Shown here in pieces: positions 53,815-61,930 of a DNA stretch of 64,000 bases. Positions within the stretch are counted from its first letter, which is position 1; the number at the start of each line of letters is the position of its first letter. Made by a program: the position numbers and the translations under genes. This stretch comes from Ardenticatenales bacterium (lineage in GTDB: Bacteria > Chloroflexota > Anaerolineae > Ardenticatenales > Ardenticatenaceae), in assembly GCA_020634795.1 (NCBI GenBank), contig JACKAZ010000004.1, positions 62,001 to 126,000 of the forward strand, read 5' to 3'. The notes below the pieces were generated by a model. The model was not told where the DNA came from and searched no databases. It saw nothing but the letters and a program-made list of their open reading frames with translations.

Positions 53815-54882
53815 CTACACCGCCTCCTGATCCGGCTCTGCGGGCGCGGCTTTTTCCGAACGGGCGACCGCTACCGCCAGAACCGCCAAGGCGATTAGGT
53901 AGGCGAGGCGGCCCGTCATGCGATTGCTGAACAGATCATAGAAGAGGTAGAGGCTCGTGGCCACGAGCGGCCCCAGCAAGGTGAAGCTGATGCCCGCCAT
54001 CCAATCGGCGGGGTGAAGCTGGGGGATGGGGCCGTACATCTTAAGCCGATCGAAGGGGATACGGCGTGCCGCAACGTAGCCGAAAAAGAGCGGAATCAAG
54101 AGTAGCAGCATGCGAACGAGGGTGGGGAGGGCAGGCAGGGCGAAGTAGTGCCAGCCCAAAACGAAGAGCAGGATCAGCAACAGGAAGGCGCCAAAGCCGA
54201 CGACCGCCCCGATGTAGCTCAGGAGCCAGAGGGTGAAGCGCCGTTTGCGGCTATCCAAGTCGAAGCGATCATAGCCGTCGGGCCGTGTGACGAAAGAGAG
54301 CAAAAGCGGCACGACGAGGCTGGCGCTGCCGAGCATCGCGAAAGCTGTGAGACGGACGGCCGGTGGCAGCGGCCATACCAGGGCGGGCGCGGCCAGCCAC
54401 GTCGCCACGGCCCAAAGGAGCAGCGCCACGCAGGTTGCCACGATGCTCTGCGGGGCGATCCGCTGGGGCAAGGTGCCGAGCAGGTAAAGCGCCATCCCGG
54501 CCCAACTGCTCTTTTCGTGGTCGGACGCCTCGTCCAAACGGAGAAAATCGTTGAGCCAGCCACGCAGGGCCGCGCCTAACCCAAAGGGTGGCCGTGGGTC
54601 GTGCGGTGGGGGGGCCGGGGGGGGCGTTGCGGGTGGCGCAGGCTCGACATCGAAATAGGCAAAGCCCGACGCGCGGAAGAGCGTGGCTTTTTCGTCGGGG
54701 GTGCAGCGCAAGAGCCGGGCAATCGCCTTGACCTGATTCAACGAAGTCGGCATTCGGTCGCCGGAACACCAACGATTCACCGTGGAGGGACTGACGTGCA
54801 ATTTGTCAGCCAGCCAGCGTTGGCTGCGGCCCTCTGCCTCCAACTGCTCCGAAAGCAACTGAGCGAAGGTGATTTTGTCCAT
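53815..54882 (-). CDS. XRE-family regulator fused to a polytopic membrane domain
   Basis: A 355-aa protein starting at ATG 54882. Residues 5-70 form a Cro/CI-type helix-turn-helix (FAQLLSEQLEAEGRSQRWLA, VSPSTVNRWCSGDRMPT). A Pro-rich linker (about 78-95) follows, then a membrane domain of about six to seven helices (about 125-345). This architecture suggests a membrane-tethered transcription factor, but no family for the membrane part is recognised. A 16-bp direct repeat with 22-bp period lies upstream of its start and is a candidate autoregulatory operator. Confidence 0.8.
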   Translation of the reverse strand: MDKITFAQLLSEQLEAEGRSQRWLADKLHVSPSTVNRWCSGDRMPTSLNQVKAIARLLRCTPDEKATLFRASGFAYFDVEPAPPATPPPAPPPHDPRPPFGLGAALRGWLNDFLRLDEASDHEKSSWAGMALYLLGTLPQRIAPQSIVATCVALLLWAVATWLAAPALVWPLPPAVRLTAFAMLGSASLVVPLLLSFVTRPDGYDRFDLDSRKRRFTLWLLSYIGAVVGFGAFLLLILLFVLGWHYFALPALPTLVRMLLLLIPLFFGYVAARRIPFDRLKMYGPIPQLHPADWMAGISFTLLGPLVATSLYLFYDLFSNRMTGRLAYLIALAVLAVAVARSEKAAPAEPDQEAV

Positions 54883-54931
54883 AATCGCCCCTATCCAACG
54901 CTTGAAACGAGAAAAATCGAGCAAATTTCCG

Positions 54932-54969
54932 AATTGGCATCACTCTGTTGCCCAATTGGCAACACTCTG
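54932..54969. promoter_or_regulatory. Candidate operator: 16-bp direct repeat, 22-bp period
   Basis: AATTGGCATCACTCTG (54932-54947) and AATTGGCAACACTCTG (54954-54969) differ at one base and are spaced by two helical turns. The junction also forms TTGCCCAATTGGCAA, close to a palindrome. It lies 50-90 bases upstream of the XRE regulator start, between it and a divergent small secreted-peptide gene. Confidence 0.65.
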
Positions 54970-55119
54970 CGGTTAGGGTAGCGGCAGATCGATCTGATGT
55001 CCGTCCCACACGGGACCACTCAACCCCATAAAAGCAGAGAAGGCATCGGGGAAACGTACGTGCCACCCATCGGTGGTGAGGCCTCGATCTGATGACCCTC
55101 CGCAAGAAGAGGAGCCATC

Positions 55120-55326
55120 ATGAAAGCTATCCTGCGTCGTTTGACCGTCGTACTCGCCTTGCCCGCTATCGCCGTCGCGGCCCAACTGGGCGTTGCCATG
55201 CACAGCACGCCAGCCGCCGTTCAATCGGCCCACGGCCCAGCGTTGGCGGCGGGTGAGGGGGCCACGCCGACACCGACCGCCACGCCCGTCACGGATGACA
55301 ACTGCCAAGATGGAACCTGTGGCTAA
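55120..55326 (+). CDS. Small exported peptide with C-terminal Cys pair
   Basis: A 68-aa peptide with a strong ribosome binding site (AGAGGAG) just before ATG 55120. Basic residues followed by TVVLALPAIAVAAQLGVAM form a signal sequence. The mature part has a Thr/Pro-rich GATPTPTATPVT stretch and ends DDNCQDGTCG, with two cysteines five residues apart. No family is recognised. It is divergent from the XRE-membrane regulator, with the direct repeats between them, and its end overlaps the convergent TPR gene by 4 bases. A secreted peptide or surface tag is possible. Confidence 0.65.
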   Translation: MKAILRRLTVVLALPAIAVAAQLGVAMHSTPAAVQSAHGPALAAGEGATPTPTATPVTDDNCQDGTCG

Positions 55327-56546
55327 TCCGTAGATACGGCTGGGTCAGCGCTCCTTGGAGTGGCTGGCCCAGCCGCCGTTTGGGCGCGCAGCTTCCGTAA
55401 GCGGGTACGATGGCGATGTTGCTCCGCTGCATATGGCAGCCGCTCTAGCAACGCTTCTGCCTCATCGAGCAAGGCCGGAGCCTCTGCGGCGCGGTCGCGT
55501 GCCAGCCAGTCGACGGCCAGATTGAGCAGATTTTCGACGGCGAGTTGAGGCTGCTCTCCCGTCAGATGACAACTGTTGCCATAAAAGATCGCCTCTTCCC
55601 CCTCCTCAAAGCGCCCCAGCCCGATGAGCGCCCAGCCCACGTTGCTGTAAAGCAATCCTTCGCGGTATTTGTCGTGCATTTGTTGAAAGAGGGTACCCAC
55701 CGCACGATAATGGTGGAGCGCCGTCTCGAATTCCTTCAACCCTTGGTAGACATTGCCCAAATTCATGCGGGCAATCGCCAGATGAAAGGCATCGTGCCGC
55801 GCCTCTAAGTGGCCGATCGCCTCTTTCAGCACCGCGATGGCGGCGTGGTGCTGCCCCATCTTTCGCAGTGCCGCGCTCTGGTTGACCAATGCCCACGCCG
55901 CATGGCGCAACTCGCCGTGGCGGGCGACAATCGTCGCTGCACGCTGGGAATAGTCGCTGGAACGTGCCCACGCCTCTTCGCGCAGTGCGATCACGCCCAG
56001 CACGAGGTGGCTGTACCCATACTCCTGCGCCCCCTCCTCGACCAGCGTCAGTGCTTCGTCGACCAACGCCGTCGCCAGATCGAGCTGATGATCCAGTATG
56101 GCCACGTAGGCGCAGCGGTTGAGCGAGCGGGCGGCAAGCGTTTTCAGATCAAGGGCAAGGAAGAGCTGTGCACTATCGCGATAATAGTGGCGAGCCTTTT
56201 CCCAATTCGAGTTTCGTTGGTGGAACAACCCCAAATAGTAATAGCAGTGGGCCACCGCTTCGCGGTCCGCTTGCTGTTGGCTCTGGACGGTCGCCTGCTG
56301 AAACAGGGCATTGGCGCTTTCCCAATGGCCATGGGTGTCCAGCGTGGGCGCGAGGGTGACAAGAAGTTGACGGGATTGTTGCGCAAAACGGGGATCGGTC
56401 AGCGTAAAGCCGAGGGTGAAGAGCGCTTGGTCGACATCGGTGTCGGCCAAAGCCACATCCGTACCCTCGACAGAACGGGTGAGTTGCGCGATGTTGCGGA
56501 GCGCATGTTGCTGAAAAAGTTGGTCGTAGGCGGTATGGGATGGCAT
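55323..56546 (-). CDS. TPR-repeat protein
   Basis: A 407-aa helical protein built of about eight tetratricopeptide-like repeats from residue ~60 on, for example CYYYLGLFHQRNSNWEKARH and ARMNLGNVYQGLKEFETALH, then NVGWALIGLGRFEEGEEAIF. There is no membrane segment or enzymatic domain. The repeats resemble the sensor region of LuxR/LAL and CHAT proteins in this kind of genome, so it could be a partner or scaffold protein. It is convergent with the small secreted-peptide gene. Confidence 0.8.
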   Translation of the reverse strand: MPSHTAYDQLFQQHALRNIAQLTRSVEGTDVALADTDVDQALFTLGFTLTDPRFAQQSRQLLVTLAPTLDTHGHWESANALFQQATVQSQQQADREAVAHCYYYLGLFHQRNSNWEKARHYYRDSAQLFLALDLKTLAARSLNRCAYVAILDHQLDLATALVDEALTLVEEGAQEYGYSHLVLGVIALREEAWARSSDYSQRAATIVARHGELRHAAWALVNQSAALRKMGQHHAAIAVLKEAIGHLEARHDAFHLAIARMNLGNVYQGLKEFETALHHYRAVGTLFQQMHDKYREGLLYSNVGWALIGLGRFEEGEEAIFYGNSCHLTGEQPQLAVENLLNLAVDWLARDRAAEAPALLDEAEALLERLPYAAEQHRHRTRLRKLRAQTAAGPATPRSADPAVSTD

Positions 56547-56834
56547 GGCGGCCGATCTCTGAGCAGATCACAGCGGCAGCGGCCCCGGCAGAAAGATGAT
56601 TTTCGAGCCGACTTTGGCACAAGCCGTTACGAAGCAGAACGGGAAGTAGGCGGGGTGACCGCTTCACGCTTGGGCTTCGTGTCGCACTTTGTGCGATGCT
56701 GGCCCCCTATACTTCTCTACCGCTGCTCAGTACGATCCATGACGAATGAGCAGGTTGGTGGGTAATTATGCTGAATTGAGACGGAAGGGCAACATCGGCA
56801 TGATCCTACTTTGGATTGAGAATCAACGGGGCGC

Positions 56835-57725
56835 TCAGAGGCCCAACACGATGCGCACCACGAGCCGACCATACAGATGCAGAAGCAGCTCCTTGGCAGC
56901 GTAGTAGAGGGCCAAGGCCAATAGCAAGCGCCACCATTCTTCGCGGAGCCGAATCCGAAAGAACTGATGGAAGGCGAGCGCAACGACGGCCAGTTCCACC
57001 ACATTCATGTAGTTGGCGGAAAGCGCTCGGTGGCGGGCGACCGTGGCGCTGCTGTCCCAAATCAGCAGCGGCAGCATGTTGATCAGGTTGACAATGATGA
57101 CGCCGATCTGCGTGTAAGTGGCCATCACCAACGTCTCGACCGGGTTGTAGCCGAGCCGCCGCCAGAAGACGACCAGCCCTGCGATGAAGAGGGCGAAGAG
57201 ACCGAGTGTGAAGGACCAGCGACTCCACGTGGCGACCTGCGCCATCACGGGGCCGAGTTGCTCTTGTCCGGCCAGCAGATAGTTGGTCCGACCGAGCATC
57301 AGCACCAGAAGGCCCACCGTAAAGACGAGGAGCGTGAAGGGGTGGACATGGCGCTTGCGTGCGCCCAACACATATTCGCGTGCCACCACGCCCGGCTTGC
57401 TGAAGAGCCGCAAGAGGGTATGCAGGGCCCCCATCTGGAACAACCGTTTGGATTGCCAGAACTCTTGCCACAGATCCCCGTAGGAGATCCGCTTCGACAT
57501 GCCCTGACCACAGCCGCTGCAAAACGGCGTGGTACACGGGTTGCCACAGTTTCGGCAAAGGGGCGCGGCGAAATGGGCGTCGGTCACCACCATGTCCGTG
57601 TCGGCGAGATCCACGCCGCTTTTCGGCGGGACAAAGCTACGTAGCAGCGTGCCAGCGGCGCGGCGGAGTCGGATGCGTCGGCGTACGGGCGGGGACGGAT
57701 CGGAGGTGGGACTGTCGTTGTTCAT
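56835..57725 (-). CDS. DUF3667 family membrane protein with zinc ribbon
   Basis: A 296-aa protein. A basic N-terminal stretch is followed by a zinc ribbon, CRNCGNPCTTPFCSGCGQG (Cys57, Cys60, Cys69, Cys72), and RISYGDLWQEFWQSKRLF, the DUF3667 signature. About five membrane helices follow (about 113-285), interrupted by a short charged loop. Met45 is a possible later start. The upstream gene for a small membrane protein ends 6 bases before it, so the two are one unit. The function of the family is unknown. Confidence 0.82.
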   Translation of the reverse strand: MNNDSPTSDPSPPVRRRIRLRRAAGTLLRSFVPPKSGVDLADTDMVVTDAHFAAPLCRNCGNPCTTPFCSGCGQGMSKRISYGDLWQEFWQSKRLFQMGALHTLLRLFSKPGVVAREYVLGARKRHVHPFTLLVFTVGLLVLMLGRTNYLLAGQEQLGPVMAQVATWSRWSFTLGLFALFIAGLVVFWRRLGYNPVETLVMATYTQIGVIIVNLINMLPLLIWDSSATVARHRALSANYMNVVELAVVALAFHQFFRIRLREEWWRLLLALALYYAAKELLLHLYGRLVVRIVLGL

Positions 57726-57731
57726 GGGGGG

Positions 57732-58040
57732 TCAGGGGGTGGGGCGGCGCCGGAGCCAGTGGTAGCCCAATAGCATCAGGAGGGCGAAGAGGGCGAGGGC
57801 GATCAGCGCGGCTTCTATGTCGCTCAGATAGCGGCCGAAAAGTTGCCAACCGCTTCGGTAGCTGCCGCCGATCTCCAAGCCGCTGGCGATGTCGAGGCCC
57901 TCCCAATAGGTGTAGCTGGGCCGAAGCACGTTGATCCATCGGGCGAGCCAGCCCAGCGCCACGACGGTGACGGCGCTGCCAGCCGCTAGCCAGAGCCATT
58001 GTGGGCGCGAAAGCCGCGTGGGTAAGGTTGATTCGCTCAT
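57732..58040 (-). CDS. Small two-helix membrane protein, unknown function
   Basis: A 102-aa protein with transmembrane segments near 16-36 and 74-95 and a short external loop between them (YTYWEGLDIASGLEIGG). It ends in HWLRRRPTP. The family is not recognised. It is co-directional with and 6 bases upstream of the DUF3667 gene, so they are almost certainly co-transcribed. Confidence 0.7.
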   Translation of the reverse strand: MSESTLPTRLSRPQWLWLAAGSAVTVVALGWLARWINVLRPSYTYWEGLDIASGLEIGGSYRSGWQLFGRYLSDIEAALIALALFALLMLLGYHWLRRRPTP

Positions 58041-58112
58041 CGGGACATGTCGCTCTTCTGATCACAACTATGCCAGAGATTGCGTGCGCCGTCAATCGCA
58101 GCCCCACGACAA

Positions 58113-58138
58113 AGCGGGGGCGACTATGCGCCCCCGCT
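58113..58138 (-). terminator. Terminator hairpin after the zinc-protease lipoprotein gene
   Basis: AGCGGGGGCG (58113-58122) and CGCCCCCGCT (58129-58138) form a 10-base perfect stem 18 bases after the stop. On the minus strand it is followed by TTTG, a short T tract. Confidence 0.7.
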
Positions 58139-58155
58139 GAGTCAGACGTTACGAA

Positions 58156-59967
58156 TTATTGCGGTAGCAAGTCGTAGCTGAAGATTTCGAATTGCTGCAT
58201 CTTTGAGGTGTCGGCATTCATGAACAGATTGCGGGCCACGAAGGTGTATGTCGTTCCCACTTCGAGCGGGCCGGCGCTTTGCAACGATGCGGTAGTCGGC
58301 AACAGATAGAGCATCAGCGTTTCACCGTCCGGACCGGTGGCACGCACCGCGCTATAGCCATCCTGAACCTTGATGCTACCGATTAGGTCGTCGCCGGGAT
58401 CGGCGTCCAGCGCTTCCACCGTGGCGCTCAGGCGAATGACCGCGTTTTTGGTTTCTGGATGGTCATAGTTGCCCGCTTCTTCTTCCTCCACGAACTTGGC
58501 GTAAATTTCACCGAAGTTCTGGTATCTGATTTGATAATCGCGGTCGCTGGTATCTACGATGAAACCTTCCATCCCCATCAGGATCAGCTCGGTGGTGGTG
58601 GCATCACAGGCTGAACTTCCACAGATCGAAAACAGTTCGCCGGTTACATCGACAAGCTCTCTGTAGCCTTCAACAAAGTCGAGCGAGGCCCCCATAATGC
58701 CCGGGCCCACCGCCAACCCCGTCTCGCCCTGATTGGGGGCATAGACCACGACCACGCCGTTGCCCACATCCAACTTGCCGACGCGGAGTTGACGCATCAT
58801 GATCCAAGCATACTCGTCGGCGCTGTACCCCCCAAGGTCGTCGACCACCATGGTTACGATTTCCGCTCCGGTCTGTTGCGCATGTTCAAAGTAGCGCTGT
58901 TCGGCGGCTTGTCGGGTGGTGGGGTCAAGAATACCCAACTCATCATAGATGAACTGCGTACCCTTGGACGGCAGCGCATTGGGGTCTGGCACAGGCAAGA
59001 TATCCCCCTGTGCCGTTGCGGTCGTGGCCGTTTCCGCTGTGGGTTCCGCGCTTTCCACCGTCGGCTCGGCGGTCGGCTCGGCGCTTTCCGCGGTCGGCTC
59101 GGCGCTGCCCGCTGCGGGCGTGTCACCGAAGCCGGGCATGGTGAGGAGCGCGGTGGGGGCGCTGCCGCTGGAGCCGCTGTCGCAGTCCGTCCGGCCCGAT
59201 TGCACGCAGGATTGCATCCACCCTTCGGTGATGGCGTCGACCCGCTTGCCCTGACCCGGATGGGTGGGCCCGTCCGGCCCTTCCGGCACGATCGACTTGA
59301 TCGCGACCAGCGCGTCATCCAGGCTGGCGCCCATCTTTTGCAGCACGAAACCGCTGAATTTGTCGGCTTCCAACTCGATGGGCGGTTGACTGCCGCCGGG
59401 TTGCAAGGTGTGGCCCGACAGATGGTGCCCCACTTCGTGGGCCATGATGCTGACCGCGGCCCACTTGTTGCCGCCGACCATGCTGTTCACCGAGTCGATA
59501 AATTCAGGGTTGAAGCCGATGACGCGCACCAAGACGTTGTTCTCGTCGGGGAAGAGCACGGCAGCGGCGTTGGGAATATCGGCTTCGGTGATGTAAAAGT
59601 TGGTGGGTAGACCGGTGAACTGCATCACCATATCGATCATATCGACGCAATTCGTGGGGGGATCGCCGCCGATGCCAAAGGAGACCGACGTGCCGTCGTA
59701 GGAGCAGCTTTGCAGCGTCGCGGCGATTTGCTGGGCCACGGCCTCGCCATCGACCGGCGTGGCATCGGCGTTCTGCGCGGTTTCGTCCGTGGCGCTTGCA
59801 TCGCTCTCGGTAGGCTCCGCAGCGTCGGTCTTCTCGTTTTCTTGTTCCAATACCGTGGTGGAAGCTGGCTCATTTTGGGCACTGTCGCGGTCGCCACATC
59901 CGACCGCGACCAACAGGAGAGACAATAAGAGGAGCAGCTTGAGGATGCCTCGGGCATGAATAGTCAT
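58156..59967 (-). CDS. Lipoprotein with zinc-metalloprotease and TPM domains
   Basis: A 603-aa fusion lipoprotein. The signal peptide ends in VAVGC (Cys24). An acidic linker (25-75) precedes a zinc metallopeptidase domain with HEVGH at 177-181 and IELEAD at 197-202, as in M48-like or neutral zinc peptidases. A repetitive SAEPTAE-type linker (about 283-318) joins it to a TPM (YgcG/TLP18.3) domain with QFIYDELGILDPTTRQAAEQ and the GNGVVVVYAPNQ and LAVGPGIM segments. A C-terminal beta domain (about 510-600) follows. AAGGAA precedes the ATG. Extracytoplasmic protein quality control is plausible. Confidence 0.85.
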   Translation of the reverse strand: MTIHARGILKLLLLLSLLLVAVGCGDRDSAQNEPASTTVLEQENEKTDAAEPTESDASATDETAQNADATPVDGEAVAQQIAATLQSCSYDGTSVSFGIGGDPPTNCVDMIDMVMQFTGLPTNFYITEADIPNAAAVLFPDENNVLVRVIGFNPEFIDSVNSMVGGNKWAAVSIMAHEVGHHLSGHTLQPGGSQPPIELEADKFSGFVLQKMGASLDDALVAIKSIVPEGPDGPTHPGQGKRVDAITEGWMQSCVQSGRTDCDSGSSGSAPTALLTMPGFGDTPAAGSAEPTAESAEPTAEPTVESAEPTAETATTATAQGDILPVPDPNALPSKGTQFIYDELGILDPTTRQAAEQRYFEHAQQTGAEIVTMVVDDLGGYSADEYAWIMMRQLRVGKLDVGNGVVVVYAPNQGETGLAVGPGIMGASLDFVEGYRELVDVTGELFSICGSSACDATTTELILMGMEGFIVDTSDRDYQIRYQNFGEIYAKFVEEEEAGNYDHPETKNAVIRLSATVEALDADPGDDLIGSIKVQDGYSAVRATGPDGETLMLYLLPTTASLQSAGPLEVGTTYTFVARNLFMNADTSKMQQFEIFSYDLLPQ

Positions 59968-60183
59968 TTGACAGATTCCTTTCGGGAAGATAAGAATTGG
60001 TTCGCGTCAGGACCGCGCAAGCGGCCCTTTTTGCCGACGTCTTCGTGCCAAAAAACGCCAGCCCCGAATGAAATGTTCCTGAGTGCTTGTTCAGCACAGG
60101 GGCTGCACGGTCGATATCATATGCCAAGAATCGTGGCCCTGCAATCGTGTGAATGCGCTCCGTCAACTTGTTCACAGAAGCGC

Positions 60184-60213
60184 AAAGGCCCCACCGAAAT
60201 CGATGGGGCCTTT
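60184..60213 (-). terminator. Terminator after the S8 protease gene
   Basis: AAAGGCCCCA (60184-60193) and TGGGGCCTTT (60204-60213) form a 10-base stem about 25 bases past the protease stop. T tracts at both ends allow action in either direction. Confidence 0.75.
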
Positions 60214-60235
60214 TACGTTGGATTACGATCTGTGA

Positions 60236-61888
60236 TCAGCCTTGGGTCACCTGCAGTTTTCCAGCATCCGATGAGTTGGGGTTCAGCGTGAGTGCACGCA
60301 GCGCCGCCACTGCCGCGCTGTGGCTCATCCCTTGCCCCCGCAGCCGCGCCAGCAGCGCCGCGACGATCGGCGCGGCGAAGGAGGTCCCCGCCCAAAAGCC
60401 CCAGCCGTTGCTGTTCGGTGTATCGGCGCCATTCGGATTGGGGAACGGGCGCGTGAAGATGCCGAGCAGTCCAAGCTCCCCCTGGTTGGGGTCGTTGTTG
60501 GCGATGTCGACTGACGAGCTGTTCGAGCAATGGCTGACCCATTTAGAGCTTGTCAGATGGCGAATCATCCCACCGATTACTTGGAAGCCGTCCGAGGGGG
60601 GGCTGTCGGCCAAGTTGGAATAGGGCGTCATGCTGTTGTCGGCTTTGCTGGCCGCGACGCCCACCACGTTGTGGAGGGCCGCCGGGTATCGGGCGGGTGG
60701 GTGATTGCCGTTATGCCCTTCGTTGCCCGCGGCCGCCACAATGGACGCATTCTGCTCTTGCACCAAGGCAGTGATGATCTGAAGCATGATTCGCGGGACA
60801 TTCAAGAGGCTGGGTGCGTTGCTAAAGACGTTGTCCCAATTCTGCCACGCCCCACAGCTACTGAGATGAGGATTGCCCGCAGCATAATCATTCTGCGGGG
60901 TCGCCAGCATGAAACTGCAGTTCAAAATGGCGGTCGCGTGCGGCTCTGACATGGCCGAAATGGTGGTGCTACCATTCGAACTGAGGTCGAGGAGCACCGT
61001 GGCAAAGCCCTCGGTGATCGACTCTAGCGTCCCGATCCCATATTTGTTAAGGACTTCGATCAAGGTGATCGGTGCGGCGGAGACAAGGGTGCGCAAAATC
61101 CCCGCGATGAACAGCCCATGATCGGAACTGTCGTATGGGGGGAAGGTGCTGTAAGGATTGGGGTTCCCTTCAAGCGTGCGGAGCAGCGGATTGCGTGCCA
61201 CTCGAAAGTTGCTGCCACAAATGAAGCTGTCGTTGGTGCCGCTGGGGGCCGCAGTCATGAGCTGTGGGAGCAGTCCGTTCGAGCCAGACTGAACATATTG
61301 GCTGTAGATGCTCTGACAGGTGGTCAGACTGTGGGCCGAATCCAGCACATACAGATGCGTCCCGCTCCCCGTATGCTGGGGGATGCCATTGGGAAGGGTG
61401 AAGCTCGCTTGGTTCAGCGTCGCGTTCGGCGCTGCGGTCGGAACGCTGCCGGGGCCACCCGCACCCACTTGGCTGGGCGCGCTACTCATCAGAAAGTTGA
61501 GGGCCGCCGCGCGGAGCGTGAGCGCCGCGTTGCTCCCCTCCAAACTATCCAACCACGTGTCCACACCACCGTCTTCGGGCAATGAGTTGTACTCGTTATT
61601 TATGGCCTCCACCAAGCTGACCAACTCGCTATCCGTGGTATCGGCTAAGGTCAACGTGACAAGGGAGAAGCGGCGGGTGGACTGAGCACGAACAAGGGTA
61701 GCGATCGAGCTGGTTTCGTTACTGCTCAACGCATTTGAAATGGCCGTGTTGTTGGTTAGCCCGTCCAGGCCTTGTAGCCCACTGCGTAACTGCGCATCCC
61801 CTAGGTCGGGCTGGTGATCACAGAACAAGAGGAGTTGGTTGGGGGTAAAAAAACGAACTGCAAAAGGATCACTGGGTGCTTGTGCCAT
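60236..61888 (-). CDS. Subtilisin-like S8 serine protease, no signal peptide
   Basis: A 550-aa protease. Residues 1-165 form an N-terminal region without a signal peptide and with no recognised family; it ends in a Gly/Ala/Pro-rich stretch (about 138-155). The subtilase domain follows, with Asp183 (LYVLDSAHS), His257 (SSDHGLFIAGIL), oxyanion Asn389 (AAAGNEG) and Ser503 (WAGTSFAAPIVAALLARL). All catalytic residues are present. ATG 61888 has AGGAG upstream. It lies 42 bases behind the TPR-CHAT gene on the same strand, so it is probably co-transcribed and cytoplasmic. Confidence 0.9.
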   Translation of the reverse strand: MAQAPSDPFAVRFFTPNQLLLFCDHQPDLGDAQLRSGLQGLDGLTNNTAISNALSSNETSSIATLVRAQSTRRFSLVTLTLADTTDSELVSLVEAINNEYNSLPEDGGVDTWLDSLEGSNAALTLRAAALNFLMSSAPSQVGAGGPGSVPTAAPNATLNQASFTLPNGIPQHTGSGTHLYVLDSAHSLTTCQSIYSQYVQSGSNGLLPQLMTAAPSGTNDSFICGSNFRVARNPLLRTLEGNPNPYSTFPPYDSSDHGLFIAGILRTLVSAAPITLIEVLNKYGIGTLESITEGFATVLLDLSSNGSTTISAMSEPHATAILNCSFMLATPQNDYAAGNPHLSSCGAWQNWDNVFSNAPSLLNVPRIMLQIITALVQEQNASIVAAAGNEGHNGNHPPARYPAALHNVVGVAASKADNSMTPYSNLADSPPSDGFQVIGGMIRHLTSSKWVSHCSNSSSVDIANNDPNQGELGLLGIFTRPFPNPNGADTPNSNGWGFWAGTSFAAPIVAALLARLRGQGMSHSAAVAALRALTLNPNSSDAGKLQVTQG

Positions 61889-61930
61889 GAGGCTCTCCTA
61901 ATTAACTGTACAGTACATCGTATGTAAGTA

